The translations under genes were made by a program, and so were the position numbers. The notes beneath the pieces were generated by a model, which was not told the DNA's origin, ran no database searches, and saw only the letters and a program-made list of their open reading frames with translations. A DNA stretch of 64,000 nucleotides from Euptelea pleiosperma (lineage: Eukaryota > Streptophyta > Magnoliopsida > Ranunculales > Eupteleaceae): assembly GCA_035048495.1 (NCBI GenBank), contig CM068552.1, positions 13,326,501 through 13,390,500 on the forward strand. The letters run 5' to 3'. The stretch's first letter is position 1. Every line of letters begins with the position of its first letter. This document shows, in pieces, positions 1 to 10,245 of this stretch.

Positions 1-560
1 GAGTCCACCTGTTAGTGGGATTACATGACACATGAAGCCCACATTACATATAAAAACCCACTTGATATTTTGTTGATCTGATACATGGGGCCCATATGGG
101 TGCATACGAACTACATATTACAAGTCTCTGATTGCGTGGGGCCCATGTAAAACATGAAACCTACTTGATATATGTGTCTATTTTTAGAGTAATGTGCATC
201 AAGCTCAATACATGTGCAATGTATTTAATAATTTCTCAAAGCCAATTTGGGACCCTACACGCAAACAACACAGATTAAATCATCTTGTTTGGCCGTGAGA
301 TTTTATTTTGATCTAGAATAAACTCGAATCCATTACCAAACAACATTTAGGACCCTACACACCATTTTGTAACACTTAAGTTCTTGGAACGTAGGGTGCA
401 CAGTGATGTTAATGGACCGGGTTTAGGTTCGGCCGAGGTCTGGTTTGCCTACCAGGATGGGGACATGTACGTCTACAACAACAAGCCAGACATGCGGTAG
501 CCTACCAAGTTATCTTGGGCTAGAAGCCCATTTCAGCTCAAATCTGCTGCACCAACTCGT
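1..560. other. Repeat-rich intergenic DNA, no gene seen
   Basis: No reading frame with gene character is visible on either strand. Phrases such as GGGGCCCATG and CCCACTTGATAT recur, which suggests old transposon debris, but I see no boundaries. Confidence 0.4.
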
Positions 561-574
561 CTGGTGTGATTGTT

Positions 575-785
575 GATTTCTTGCCATTGTATTTGACCAC
601 TTTTTCATCAAGGGTTTCATGAACAGAGTGTGTTGGTTTCAAGCTCACGACGAAAAAGTGCTCAAATCCAGTGGCTGGAAATCACCAATCACGCTGGTTT
701 TGTTGTGTAGGTCCACCAAGGTCTGGGCCAAACATTTTGGGGCCAGTGGGCCCAATAAGTGACATGTGGCATTTTGAGGGACTTC
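575..785. repeat. Half copy of foldback MITE family 2
   Basis: This stretch repeats at about 1035-1245 in the same orientation, about 460 bp further on. It runs from a TTGTTGATTTCT start through a GGAAATCACCAA block to GGGGCCAGTGGGCCC and ends with TGTGGCATTTTGAGGGAC. Only the right arm is present. Confidence 0.5.
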
Positions 786-935
786 TTTATCAACTCATAC
801 TAGGGCAGGCCGAGAGCATACTAGGATTCTAAAATTTGAGCATTTTGGGATCCAAAATTAAGCCCAAGCCCGAGACCATACTAGGGCAGGCCGAGATGCC
901 CATCAAGCTGGCCAAGCCGTTCTATGATGCAGAAT

Positions 936-1240
936 TAGTGCCATGTAGTACACTATTTCTGGTCCACTGACTCCATGAATGTTTGACCCACACCTTCATA
1001 GACCTAAATACAAAAAATTCAATGGGATTGTTGATTTCTAACCGTTGTATTTGAGCATTTTTTTTCATCATGGGCTTCATGAACGGATTATGTGTTGGCT
1101 TCAAGCCCACAATGAAAAAGTGTTAAAATCCAGTAGCTGGAAATCACCAACCGCGCTGATTTTTGGTGTGTAGGTCCACCAAGATGTGGGTCAAAATTTT
1201 TGGGGCCAGTGGGCCCGAAAAAGTGCTATGTGGCATTTTG
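936..1240. mobile_element. Foldback MITE, family 2 (TGCCACGTGG/CCACTGGCCC type)
   Basis: The left arm starts GTGCCATGTAG and contains CCACTGACTCCATG. The right arm ends GTGCTATGTGGCATTTTG. The arms are imperfect inverted copies, and no coding capacity is present. Related copies lie at 6469-6671 and 37486-37769. I cannot define a target-site duplication. Confidence 0.5.
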
Positions 1241-1837
1241 AGGGACTTATGTATCAAAGTTTTGATACCAAAATTATGTATCATACATTTTTTTAAGCTG
1301 GCCTGGCTATAAACGCCCCAGATTAATAAAATCGCTCATGCACAAAATTTTGACACCTAATAAAATTGTCCAAATTTAGTATCTCACCGTTACTCATGCA
1401 CAAAATGGGGACAAGTTCTCGGGAGCACGAGATTGTCTAATTCAATGGCTAAGATCTTCTGACATTAAATTACACAGTCTCGAGTTCTCCTCATTTGTAC
1501 ACGTGTATTGTGTATGTCAGCTAAATGAGGTGGTGAAATTAATGATGGGATCTTAAATTAGAACAACATATTTTGCTGAACTTAATTTATATACTAGTGG
1601 GTGCCCGGTGCCCCGGCACTCCTCAACAAAGAATTTGTCAAAATCAGGTGAGTGGCGGAGATCCACCGTCAATTAGGGGGAGGATTAGATCTCGGCCCTT
1701 CTTTGATGATGCTTATAAGAGGAGGTATAAGTAGGGAGACAACCAATGTGTTTTGTTATATAGAATAGTAAATGGCCCACGCCCATGTCACTCTCCAACA
1801 AAAGCGTTTGCAAAAATTGGGTGCCTTCGGCACTCAA

Positions 1838-1962
1838 ACGGTATAACGGACTGGGGCGTTGCTGTATTTTCCATTATAACGGATTGTAACGCACAGAAGG
1901 AGAAATGAAAAAATAACATAAATAACAAAAAATAACGGTGTTGAAATTAAAATTTTAAATAA
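1838..1962. mobile_element. Fragment of the CAAGGTTTAAA hAT family
   Basis: Contains the family signature of repeated AACGG motifs: CGGTATAACGGACTGG, then CCATTATAACGGATTGTAACGC, then AT-rich sequence with GAAAATAACGG-like words. Both terminal CAAGGTTTAAA ends are missing, so this is a remnant. Confidence 0.5.
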
Positions 1963-2254
1963 ATCAAGGTCAAATGGGGCGGATTGAATGGCCTGAAATC
2001 TAACTGTCCACTTTAAATCGATGGATTTGATCGCAACCACTCTTTATCTAACCGTCCACATTAGATGGATGGATAAGATAAGAGAATACTGCTGAGTTGT
2101 CTTGATGTATGTGTGGGTGGCCCGTGCCCACGGCACTTTCCGATGAAGTGTTTGTCAAAATCGGATGGGAGTTAATGTCAGCCACTCATTATTGAAGCCA
2201 TGTAAGATAAGAGGGGTATAAGAAAGCCATTAAATTTCTGTTAAATTCTATTTT

Positions 2255-2420
2255 TTTTTATTTTTAATTTTTAAATTTTAAACTTTAAATTTTAAATTTT
2301 AAATTTTGAATTTCAGCATCACTTTTTTCCGTTAAAATCATTAAAATTTATTTTTTCTATTTTTGCCCCTGGCCATTTCAATCCGTTTTAACAGTAACAC
2401 CCTTCTCGAGGCAGAAAAAG
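2255..2420. mobile_element. Fragment of the CAAGGTTTAAA hAT family (right half)
   Basis: Long AT-rich runs of AAATTTTAAA are followed by TTCCGTTAAAATC, TTTTTGCCCC and CAATCCGTTTTAACAGTAA. This matches the right half of the complete copy at 57980-58324. The terminus is not preserved. Confidence 0.45.
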
Positions 2421-2683
2421 TGGGGCTCCTGGGCCTAACCCTTGGACTATATGTAAATCCAACCCATTTCATTCCTTATATGTAGGTAAATAGTAGGTGA
2501 CCCGTGCCCATGGCACTCATCGACAAAGCGTTTATTAAAATTGGGTGTGAGTGGCTGAGATCGACCGTCCATTTGGTGTGATAAGATCTCCGCCATCTTT
2601 TATGAAGCCGGATAAGAGGGGGAGACAACCATCATGTTTTATTATATAGATTTAACATTATATTTACTAGGTGAACGCCACGA

Positions 2684-3260
2684 GTGCGATGCACGTGCAC
2701 CTTACACGTGGCCACACATTTAGAGACCACTGACCAATGTTTTTCCCATCTCTAGGCGGACCTACCTACGAAAATTCATCTTGATTAGCAATTTCTATCC
2801 ATTAGATTAGAGTCTTTTTCATGATTTATTTTCAACTGTAGATTTTTAGCATGCAATTTGAGGTGCATTTTGGCCAATGACGCCACCATGCACGTGCAAC
2901 TAACCGTACAGATGTTTTACCCATCTCTAGGTGGACCTACCTACGAAAATACATCCTGATTAGCAATAAGTTTTGACACCATTAATGATGAGCCATATTA
3001 TGAGCCACGTAGCATAATCTTAGAGATCAATGACTGCATGGATTTTTTCCCATCCTTAGATGGACTTACATATCGAAATTCATCCTAATCAGTAATTTAT
3101 AACAGAGTTTTTTTCTTGATTTATTTGTAACCGTGGATTTTGATCACTATGATCCAAAGGTTAGAAATCTCTAATCAGGTTTATTTTTGTTACATAAGTT
3201 CATCATCTAAAATTTTTAACCATAGAGTTTAAGTACCACATCAGGATACAATAATTACTT
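2684..3260. repeat. Degenerate foldback MITE family 1 arms
   Basis: Three partial arms occur one after another. Each has an ACGTG-containing start, an AGAGACCA/GACTG block, CCATCTCTAGGTGGACCTAC, and a GATTAGCAAT or GATTAGTAAT end. They resemble the complete family 1 elements elsewhere but are strongly diverged and truncated. Confidence 0.4.
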
Positions 3261-3582
3261 GTAGAGTTGAGTTGAAATGTGAAAGTATTGAATGATTAAA
3301 GCATCTTTGTAAATTAAAAATATTTTAAAAATTGAAATAAACAATCTTTGTCAATTTAAAGAACTTGAGGGCATATTAAGAATAAAGATTTATTTTACTT
3401 TTTTAGCTTTGAATGAATTGCAGAGTGACGTGTGCTTGTAGGGTGACGTGTTCTTTGGCACCAAAAAGACCCCCATGTCAAGTAAATAAAATGACAAAAA
3501 TAAGAGCATTTGTGGGATATTGGGATTTAGCGTGAGGCAAGCAAGAAGGACCTCCGCGTTTTAAATAGTAGAATAGATATAG

Positions 3583-3742
3583 TGGTTCCGGTTCCTATAT
3601 CAACTACCTATAACTGAAACTGTTATTATTGGTTTAGTTCCAGTTTTGGTTCTTATTTAGTCGGTTCCTAAAAATATGGAATTTTTGGTTCCAATTCTAA
3701 TTTGGTTCCGGTTAAACGAGTACAAAATGACACCCCTACTCA
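3583..3742. mobile_element. Truncated GGAACC-rich hAT MITE
   Basis: Repeated GGTTCC/GGAACC words lead to a right end GACACCCCTACTC. This matches the family whose complete copy lies at 34572-34996. The left terminus is missing. Confidence 0.45.
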
Positions 3743-3876
3743 TTACCCTTGATTGATTTGGTCGAGACCCAATTAGTATCAAGTCGGGTTGGTCTAGATA
3801 TGGGTCTACAACTAGTTGTCCTTATTTGCAATGCACTAAGATTCTCATTTTCCCTATATGATTACAACAAATATAC

Positions 3877-4180
3877 ACACCCTATGGTGGGGCCCACATG
3901 GACATCATGTTGGATAATCCAATCGTACTGTGAGTCTTTCATACCATAGTTCCCTTCTCACAAAAAAATTAGGACATTTTGGTACTCCTAAACTCATGAA
4001 AAATTGATTTTAATTTGAAAAATTCAGACCATCCAATTAAACCGTTATTTTGGATCAATTTTTTATATGGTTAGCAATTTTGAAATGAACTTATTTTGGC
4101 GATGATCATCATGGAAAGAACAACTCGATGAATGGTTGGATTATCCAACATAATCTTCATGTGGACCCACCATTGGGTGT
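3877..4180. mobile_element. Foldback MITE, family 3 (ACACCCTATGGTGGG ends)
   Basis: The two ends are inverted copies over about 45 bp: ACACCCTATGGTGG with CATGTTGGATAATCC on the left, and the reverse complement of ACACCCAATGGTGG with TATGTTGGATAATCC on the right. The interior is AT-rich and non-coding. I found no convincing target-site duplication. Confidence 0.6.
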
Positions 4181-4454
4181 AAGAAATGGATGTAGCTCTA
4201 GACGGACTCTATATATAAAGCATTGTTATGGAAATTCAAAAATCAAAAGCTGTTTCTCAGTGATATCAAAGATTGATGACGAGTCTGATATAGAGAAGAG
4301 AAAAATAAATAAAAAAATCAAAAGCTGTTTTAGAAATTTTGAAACTACTTTTCTATTTAGAAATTTGTATGTATTTAATAATAAATAATTGAAGCCTGGT
4401 GCAAATAACACCACAAAAGGGGTGTGCCATTATGAAAATGGTGTGCGCAAATAA

Positions 4455-4794
4455 CACCACCCTTTTAAAAACGGCCGTTACAACGATAATAATGGCCGTT
4501 ATAATGGATTTGGGCCTCCCCCATTACTTTATGTACCGTTTTAACACTCAGAAAATAAAAACCGTTATTTTTCATTATAAATTTTATTAAAAATTTGACA
4601 TTCAAAATTTGAATTTTAGCGCCGTTAATTCCATTATTTTCCCTTTTCTACGTTTCTTCCCGTGTATTACAATCTGTTATAACAGTAAGAATTTTAGCGC
4701 CATTAATTCCGTTATTTTCCCTTTTTAAGTTTTTGCCCATGTATTACAATCCGTTATAACAGTAAAAACGGTAACGGCCCCTTTTTAAACTTTG
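4455..4794. mobile_element. hAT family copy with internal tandem duplication
   Basis: Carries the family motifs AAAAACGGCCGTTACAACG, GGCCGTTATAATGGATTTGG and CCGTTATAACAGTAA, and ends TTTTTAAACTTTG. A 78-bp unit starting GAATTTTAGCGCC at 4611 is repeated at 4689. The left terminus is eroded, so no duplication of the target can be read. Confidence 0.55.
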
Positions 4795-5420
4795 CTTTGA
4801 ACTTGAAGTACTCCGGGTATAACGAATTTTTGTCTTAAGTGTATGGCAGGGTAGAGCATTGGAAGTCTCTTTTTCTTGTTTTTGGGAGTAAGTTAGAGAG
4901 GAATCTCAGTTGAGAGATTTCTCTTTTCTTTCTCGGACTTTCATCTTCTCCTTTCGTCCTTTTGCAGCTTTTTCCCTCGATTGGTCTGGAATCGTCAAAC
5001 ATCCAATTCACGAAGACTAAAAACGAGAGGGAACAATACCCAAATTTTGAACTTTGAAACAAACCTGTTCTTCGGCATCTTCTTTCTTTTTTATCTTCTT
5101 TGACTGCTATCAAATGCCATTGACCGTTGGATCTCGTGGACCATGGTTCTCTTGAATCCAATGGTCAATGTTCTCAATCTCACAACTTTTCTTGCGATTA
5201 ACCCTCGTGGGGTAGCACGGCTAATCTGTGACCGTTCTAATGGTAGACCAATCACCAATTCACCATTCTTTTTTGGGCAAGTGTTATAGAATTCCACGTG
5301 GCAAACCAGCAATATTCACCCAATCAATCGTGCTGATTTTTTCATTTTATTTAGGAAATCTCTAGGTGGGTCCATTTCATGGTGTATCACCGGTCCCAGC
5401 CCGGTGAGAAAACCTTGGCT
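4795..5420. other. Gene-poor stretch
   Basis: Two overlapping minus-strand open frames (about 73 and 108 codons) lie here. They have no recognisable domain and no consistent codon pattern, and I do not call them genes. No repeat boundary is visible. Confidence 0.3.
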
Positions 5421-5717
5421 CGTCACGGGGCACACTCTTAGAGGACGATGACCGTATGGATGTTTGGCTAGTCCCGCGGTGGACTTGTAAACCAAAATTT
5501 ATCATGATTAGTGATTTGTAAGCTTTGGATTGGAATCATTTGCATGGGTTGCTATTAACCGTAGAATTTAAAGCATTATTGACCATTTTTGGCGTACTAG
5601 ATCCAAAGGTCTGACATAACTAATCAGGCTGATTGTTAGTCTTCAGCTCCAACAAGGGACTGGTCAAACTTCCATACGGCCATTGTCCTGTAAGAATGTG
5701 CCGCGTGGCCCATATTA
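5421..5717. mobile_element. Foldback MITE, family 1, diverged copy
   Basis: The left arm carries CACACTCTTAGAGGAC, ACCGTATGGATGTTTGGC and GATTAGTGATT. The right arm carries the inverted forms, ending GTGCCGCGTGGCCCATATT. The centre has the family's GACCATTTTT and GATCCAAAGG words. It is non-coding. Confidence 0.65.
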
Positions 5718-5943
5718 TAGTGTGTGATCGGCTTTGCTCACACACAGGTGTCAGCGAAGGTTTGCTCCAGCCCGGTAGGCCTCTTTAGTACACCTTTCGA
5801 ATTCTCGAAGGCGAAAATATGTCTCACGCGTACTTTGGGGACATTCTACGAGCAAACTCCTCTTACATTGGGAACCGTTAAAACTTAAAAGACCGCGCGC
5901 GCGCTTCTACCAAGGAATAAGGATCCTCTTTGTCGATGACCAA

Positions 5944-6312
5944 CGACTTGGCTCAAGGGACCCCATTTCTGACTCCCTTTTTTGACCCCCATCTTGGCGT
6001 ACCCACACAGAAGATGAACGATATGGTGAGGAGATCATCCTCAAAAAAAATTCAAATCATTTTGATATTCATAGACTGGTTTAGAAGCTGAAGAATTATG
6101 GACCATCGAATTTTACCGTGGAACTTGAAAACCATATTTGATGGGGTTAGAAATTTCAGAATGGGCTGATTTTTTGTTGGGGTGATCTATATGGTGAGGT
6201 TATCATCCCCGCCAAAAATCAGCCATTGATTCATCTTCTATGTGGGTACGCCAAGATGGGGGTCAAAAAAAGGGGTGGGTCAGAAATGGGGGTCCCTTGA
6301 GTCCGACCTTTA
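5944..6312. mobile_element. Palindromic MITE, GGGTCGGGCTCAAGGGACCCC family
   Basis: Long inverted arms: the left reads GGCTCAAGGGACCCC, GACCCCCATCTTGGCGTACC and AGAAGATGAA. The right gives the reverse complements, ending GGGGGTCCCTTGAGTCCGACC. The middle is non-coding. A half copy lies at 11050-11262, and shorter relatives lie at 31043-31261 and 58939-59149. No clean target-site duplication is visible at this copy. Confidence 0.7.
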
Positions 6313-6468
6313 TCACAACTCAGGTGAGATCAAAAAAGTCCATACATGATCATCTCATAATCACAACCATTGGATGCATGGACTCATAGATGATTAAGAC
6401 CCAAAAACAAATTTGCTGTCCCCTAGAGATCAGTTCAAAATTTGAAGTCTCCCTTCCCAAAAATGCCA

Positions 6469-6671
6469 CGTGGAGATCACTTTAGGGGTCACTGACCTGC
6501 ATACAAAAAATTGGTCATACCAAGGGTCAAACATCACGCTATTAAAATACAAAATTTAACGGCTAAAACTCTGATTAAACTGATTTTTGATGGGTAGATT
6601 CATCAAGAGGTAGACCAAACATCCATAAGGTAAGTGGGCCCTAAAAAGTACTCTACGTGGCATTTTGGGCA
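6469..6671. mobile_element. Foldback MITE, family 2
   Basis: The left end AATGCCACGTGGAGATCAC and right end CTACGTGGCATTTTGGG are inverted copies. Between them are TCACTGACCTGCATAC and AAGTGGGCCC blocks typical of family 2. It is internally shortened. Confidence 0.5.
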
Positions 6672-7693
6672 TTTTGGGAGGGTGACTCAGAGGACGTCAA
6701 ACTAGGGCTAATTAATGAGTTGGTGGTGTGTACGAAATGAAATCTATGTTTCTTAAAGTGGTAAATAGGTCAACCTCTACTTTAAAGCATTGCTTATCCG
6801 GAAACTTCCTAATACACAAGCAAGTTTTATTTGGGGGTCCGACTCAATCTCTTTTGACCCATCTCTTTTTGTGTATTGTATCCGCATTTGAGGTAACAGT
6901 GTTTTACAAACAATGGAACTTTCGGTGGGATCTCTCTTACGTTCGATTTATCTTCTAGACGCCCAACGTTTTAAGTTAAGGCGTGTTTGATTGAGAACGA
7001 GACTTCGAAAGACATAATTTTGAGTCTATTATTGATAGCTTGAAGTTCCAGAATTGATATAAGGACTCTTAACCAACACATTATCACCATTCCTTCTCAA
7101 GAAGACTTCCATACCCTTCGATTGTGACTTTAAAGGATCCGTCTATATGGAGGAACCAGCATTGAAAGAGTCTTTTTGCAGATTTCGTCATAATATCAAT
7201 CGAATAGCAAACAATAACCACTGAAACACACCAAATAGAAGAGCAGGACACAAGTGATTTACGTAGTTCGGTCGAAACCTACTCCTCAGAGTATTCTGAT
7301 CACTATAGAAATTACAAACTACAAGGTTTTCTCCTCTTACTTCTCTTTCAAATCGCTCAATAAAATATTTATCTCCAAAAATGAATTAGAAACGTGTTAG
7401 GGTTTCTAAAACACTAAGTACATAGACACCAAATAATGATCGACCGCACCCCTCATTGGTGCGACAAAAGTACTTCCCTGTGGACCAGTATCGAGTTGTG
7501 CAATTCAAAACCAAAAACCCAATAAAATCCACCTACACAATTTAGACAATGTGTGTCGTGTGATACTACTTCACATTAAAAGTGCTGAGTAGTAGTGATA
7601 GTGATAACACCCTTTGTAACCAGGTTGTCTTGGATTTATAAGCCGCCTTTTTGGAATGACATTTGAAAATTCTAATCGATTAGCCTAATCCAC
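6672..7693. other. Gene-poor stretch with a possible LTR fragment
   Basis: The segment near 7240-7290 reads AAGTGATTTACGTAGTTCGG followed by an ACTCCTCAGAG phrase. That wording is common inside plant LTRs, so part of this region may be a solo or broken LTR. No second copy is in the window, and no gene is visible. Confidence 0.25.
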
Positions 7694-8040
7694 GAGTAAA
7701 TATGAGCCACATGGCACACTTGACCGTATGGATGTTTGGCCAATCCCTAGGTGGACCTACAAACCAAAAATCAACCTGATTAGTAATTTATTGGCGTTGG
7801 GTTTGAATTATTTTGATGGGTTGATTTTAACCGTGGCAGTTTGAGCATTAGTGATCATTATTTGAGGTAGAAACATCCAAAGGTTTGAAATCACTTATCA
7901 AGCTGATTTTGGTTTATAGGTCCACCTAATCATTGGAAAAACATCTATATGGTCAGAGTCCTCTTAGAGTGTGCCACGTGTCTCATATTGGATGCTACCA
8001 TCGGCCTTGATGACAGCGCTATGTCATCAAAGTTTTACTC
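7694..8040. mobile_element. Foldback MITE, family 1
   Basis: Left: GAGTAAATATGAGCCACATGG, then GACCGTATGGATGTTTGGCC and CCCTAGGTGGACC. Right: the inverted arm GTGTGCCACGTGTCTCATATT followed by TCATCAAAGTTTTACTC. The left outer end is shortened relative to the right. It is non-coding. Confidence 0.75.
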
Positions 8041-8064
8041 CAAAATATGGATGTCCCCATTATC

Positions 8065-8430
8065 GAGTAAAACTTTGATGACGGGAGACAATTTGAGCCA
8101 CGTGGCATATTCATAGAGGACTCTGACCGTATTGATGTTTGGTCAATCCCTAAGTGGATATACAAACCAAAAATAAGCCCGATTAGTGATTTCTAGGCGT
8201 TGGATTTGAACTATTTTGATGGGTTGATATTAACCGTGGGCATTTGAGCATTATAGACCATTATTTGAGGTACAACAATCCAAAGGTTTAAAATCACTAA
8301 TTAAGCTGATTTTTGGTTTGTAGGTCCTCCTAGGGATGGAAAAACATCCATACGGTCAGTGCTCTAAGAGTGTTCCACGTGGCTCATATTGTGCCCTGTC
8401 ATCAGCGATCCTGTCATCAAAGTTTCACTC
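8065..8430. mobile_element. Foldback MITE, family 1, with GAGTAAAACTTTGATGAC outer ends
   Basis: A nearly complete copy. It starts GAGTAAAACTTTGATGAC and ends with the inverse GTCATCAAAGTTTCACTC. Inside these ends lie the core arms GAGCCACGTGGCATATTC and GTTCCACGTGGCTCATATT, then CTAGGCGTTGG and the centre. The flanking bases do not give a clean duplication. Confidence 0.75.
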
Positions 8431-8475
8431 CATATTTTGAGCATGACGATAGACTCTCCAACCAACGGCCTGGAT

Positions 8476-8645
8476 GAGTAAAACTTCTATCACACGAAAT
8501 TGTAAATCACACAATCACAAGCCAATGAGTTCTCGGCAAGTACACAAGTGCTTTGCAACGTACCATGTGCTTTTGCTTTTTAGGTGTACGTGCCGAGAAC
8601 TTATTGGCTGTGATTTGCAATTCGATTGTGACAGAAGTTTTACTC
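8476..8645. mobile_element. 170-bp Mutator-like MITE with 9-bp target-site duplication
   Basis: The element starts GAGTAAAACTTCTATCACAC and ends with the inverse TGTGACAGAAGTTTTACTC. The arms pair over about 60 bp, through CCAATGAGTTCTCGGC and GCCGAGAACTTATTGG. It is flanked by GGCCTGGAT (8467-8475) and GGCCTGGCT (8646-8654), a 9-bp duplication with one mismatch. A 9-bp duplication is the usual mark of Mutator-type insertion. The interior is unrelated to family 1, although the terminal bases are shared. Confidence 0.8.
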
Positions 8646-8930
8646 GGCCTGGCTTGCTCTCCACCCAATCCCGGGCTAGGTATGATTGCCTTATTAATGT
8701 AGCATTATTAGACGTTATTTCAATGAACTTCTTATTTCATTTTGTTTTCACATCTATCTATTATCTATACTAAAGCTCGGCACTGCTGAGGTGGCGCTCT
8801 CTCCATCTTTTTTCCAACATTTTTTTCGAAAATACCCTCCATATTTTTTTCAACATTTTTTCTAAAAATATCCCTACACTCAACTTTATCTCTCCTCTAT
8901 TTACTCATTCTCATAACTATACCTCTCCTT

Positions 8931-9149
8931 AAATCCCTCATCAATTCTTAATTTTCCTACCAATAAAGACGTGTTCTCTTTCTTATTTTAATAAATCTCT
9001 CATTAAATCCCTCATCAATTCTTAATTTCCCTACCAATAAAGACGTGTTCTCTTTCTTATTTTAATAAATCTCTCGTTAAATCCCTCATCAATTCTTAAT
9101 TTCCCTACCAATAAAAACATGTTCTCTTTCTTATTTTAATAAATCTATC
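8931..9149. repeat. Tandem repeat, 74-bp unit, three copies
   Basis: Units begin AAATCCCTCATCAATTCTTA at 8931, 9005 and 9079. They differ by a handful of substitutions. The array lies inside the Helitron. Confidence 0.85.
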
Positions 9150-9279
9150 CCTATTTACCATAAATAAAATTCTCCACCTTCTTTCAATTCTCAATATATC
9201 TTTCTCTTTCTTAAATAGAAAACCTCTTATACTATGTAATACTTCTCATACCATAAATAAAAAATCTCATATATATATA

Positions 9280-9330
9280 TATTATCTATACTAAAGCTCG
9301 GCACTATTGAGGTGGCTCTCTCTACATCTT
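9280..9330 (+). repeat. Internal duplicate of the Helitron 5' end
   Basis: TATTATCTATACTAAAGCTC followed by GGCACTATTGAGGTGGC repeats the 5' end at 8757. It directly follows a short AT dinucleotide run at about 9268-9280. It may mark a second Helitron start sharing the 3' end at 10245. Confidence 0.6.
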
Positions 9331-10212
9331 TTTTACATCGTTTTTTTTCAAAAATACCCATATTCATTCTCTCAACCAAAATTAATGTTACCTTTTGAAA
9401 CTTTTCCTTCTCCAAAACGTCTTCTTTTGGACTCTTCCTTCTCCAAACCGTTTCTTCTTCCAACCAATATTGTCTCTTCTTCTTCTTAAACTCCTCTTCA
9501 GTCTTTACAGCTTCTTCTTTCCCTAAAACTTTCCTTTACATCTTCTATTTTCAAAATGTCGCACCATTCTCCAATTATTTTCTAAAATCTCTCCATCAGC
9601 TTTTAAAACATCGCACCATTCCTCAATTATTTCCTAAAATCTCTCCATCAATTTTTAAAAACGTCTCTATAAATATTATTTGATTTCCTTCCAAAACATT
9701 AAGTCTAATTCTCACGTGCCTACAAAATAAATCCTCTTTTATCTATTTCCTACTCTCCACCCAACGCATCCACTAAGATTAGATTATCTGGTGATGGAAG
9801 ATTTGAAAATCGCCATTAAATGCTGTACGAACGTTGATTTTGCATATAGAAGGATGATGAAATTTGGGATTGGGACCTTTAAAAAACCTATGTCCCATTC
9901 TCATCGTCGTCGAAAGAAATCCTTTTTATCTATTCCCTACTCTCCACTGACGAATCCACTAAGATTGGATTATCTAGTGCAGGATGTTCTGGAAATTGCC
10001 ATTAAAACTGAGCGTTGATGCAGTAGAGGAGGATAAAGTTTAGGATTGGGATAACAATGCACAAAAATTGTTGGCGCTGCAAGCATCATGTTTCCTCTAC
10101 TAAGCAATAATTAGATGTATGGGTTTTCTTGGTTAGATTATGAATATTGTCATTTATGCTATTATTGGGCATGTCAAAAAAGTTATTTCAATATGTAAAT
10201 TATTTTAACAGT

Positions 10213-10245
10213 GCCCGTGCTTTAGCACGGGCTATTGATTACTAG
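10213..10245 (+). mobile_element. Helitron 3' terminus with hairpin and CTAG
   Basis: A perfect 8-bp GC-rich stem with a TTTA loop is followed by TATTGATTA and CTAG. This is the terminal signal where rolling-circle transposition stops. Confidence 0.75.

Larger units (their letters stand above)
1598..2650. repeat. Cluster of four copies of a GTGCCCACGGCAC repeat
   Basis: Four related segments begin near 1598, 1774, 2111 and 2496. Each opens with a GTGCCCACGGCACTC-like motif that can form a small hairpin. The fullest copies continue through TTTGTCAAAATCGG, a GAGATCGACCGTC block and GATAAGAGGGGGAGACAACC, and end near TTTTATTATATAGA. Copies are about 60-170 bp and diverged. The class is unknown; Helitron or SINE ends are possible. 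Confidence 0.45.
8757..10245 (+). mobile_element. Non-autonomous Helitron
   Basis: The 5' end is TCTATTATCTATACTAAAGC, preceded by A. The 3' end has a perfect 8-bp stem hairpin GCCCGTGC-TTTA-GCACGGGC (10213-10232), then nine bases and CTAG, followed by T. TC...hairpin...CTRR inserted between A and T is the Helitron hallmark. There is no Rep/helicase coding sequence, so it is non-autonomous. A second near-copy of the 5' end lies inside at about 9280 and a third directly follows at 10246, so the cluster may be a nested or tandem series. Confidence 0.7.

Noticed and set aside
4835..5312. Two overlapping minus-strand open frames (108 and 73 codons) as a gene
   Set aside because: Different frames, no domain, no splice or codon support.
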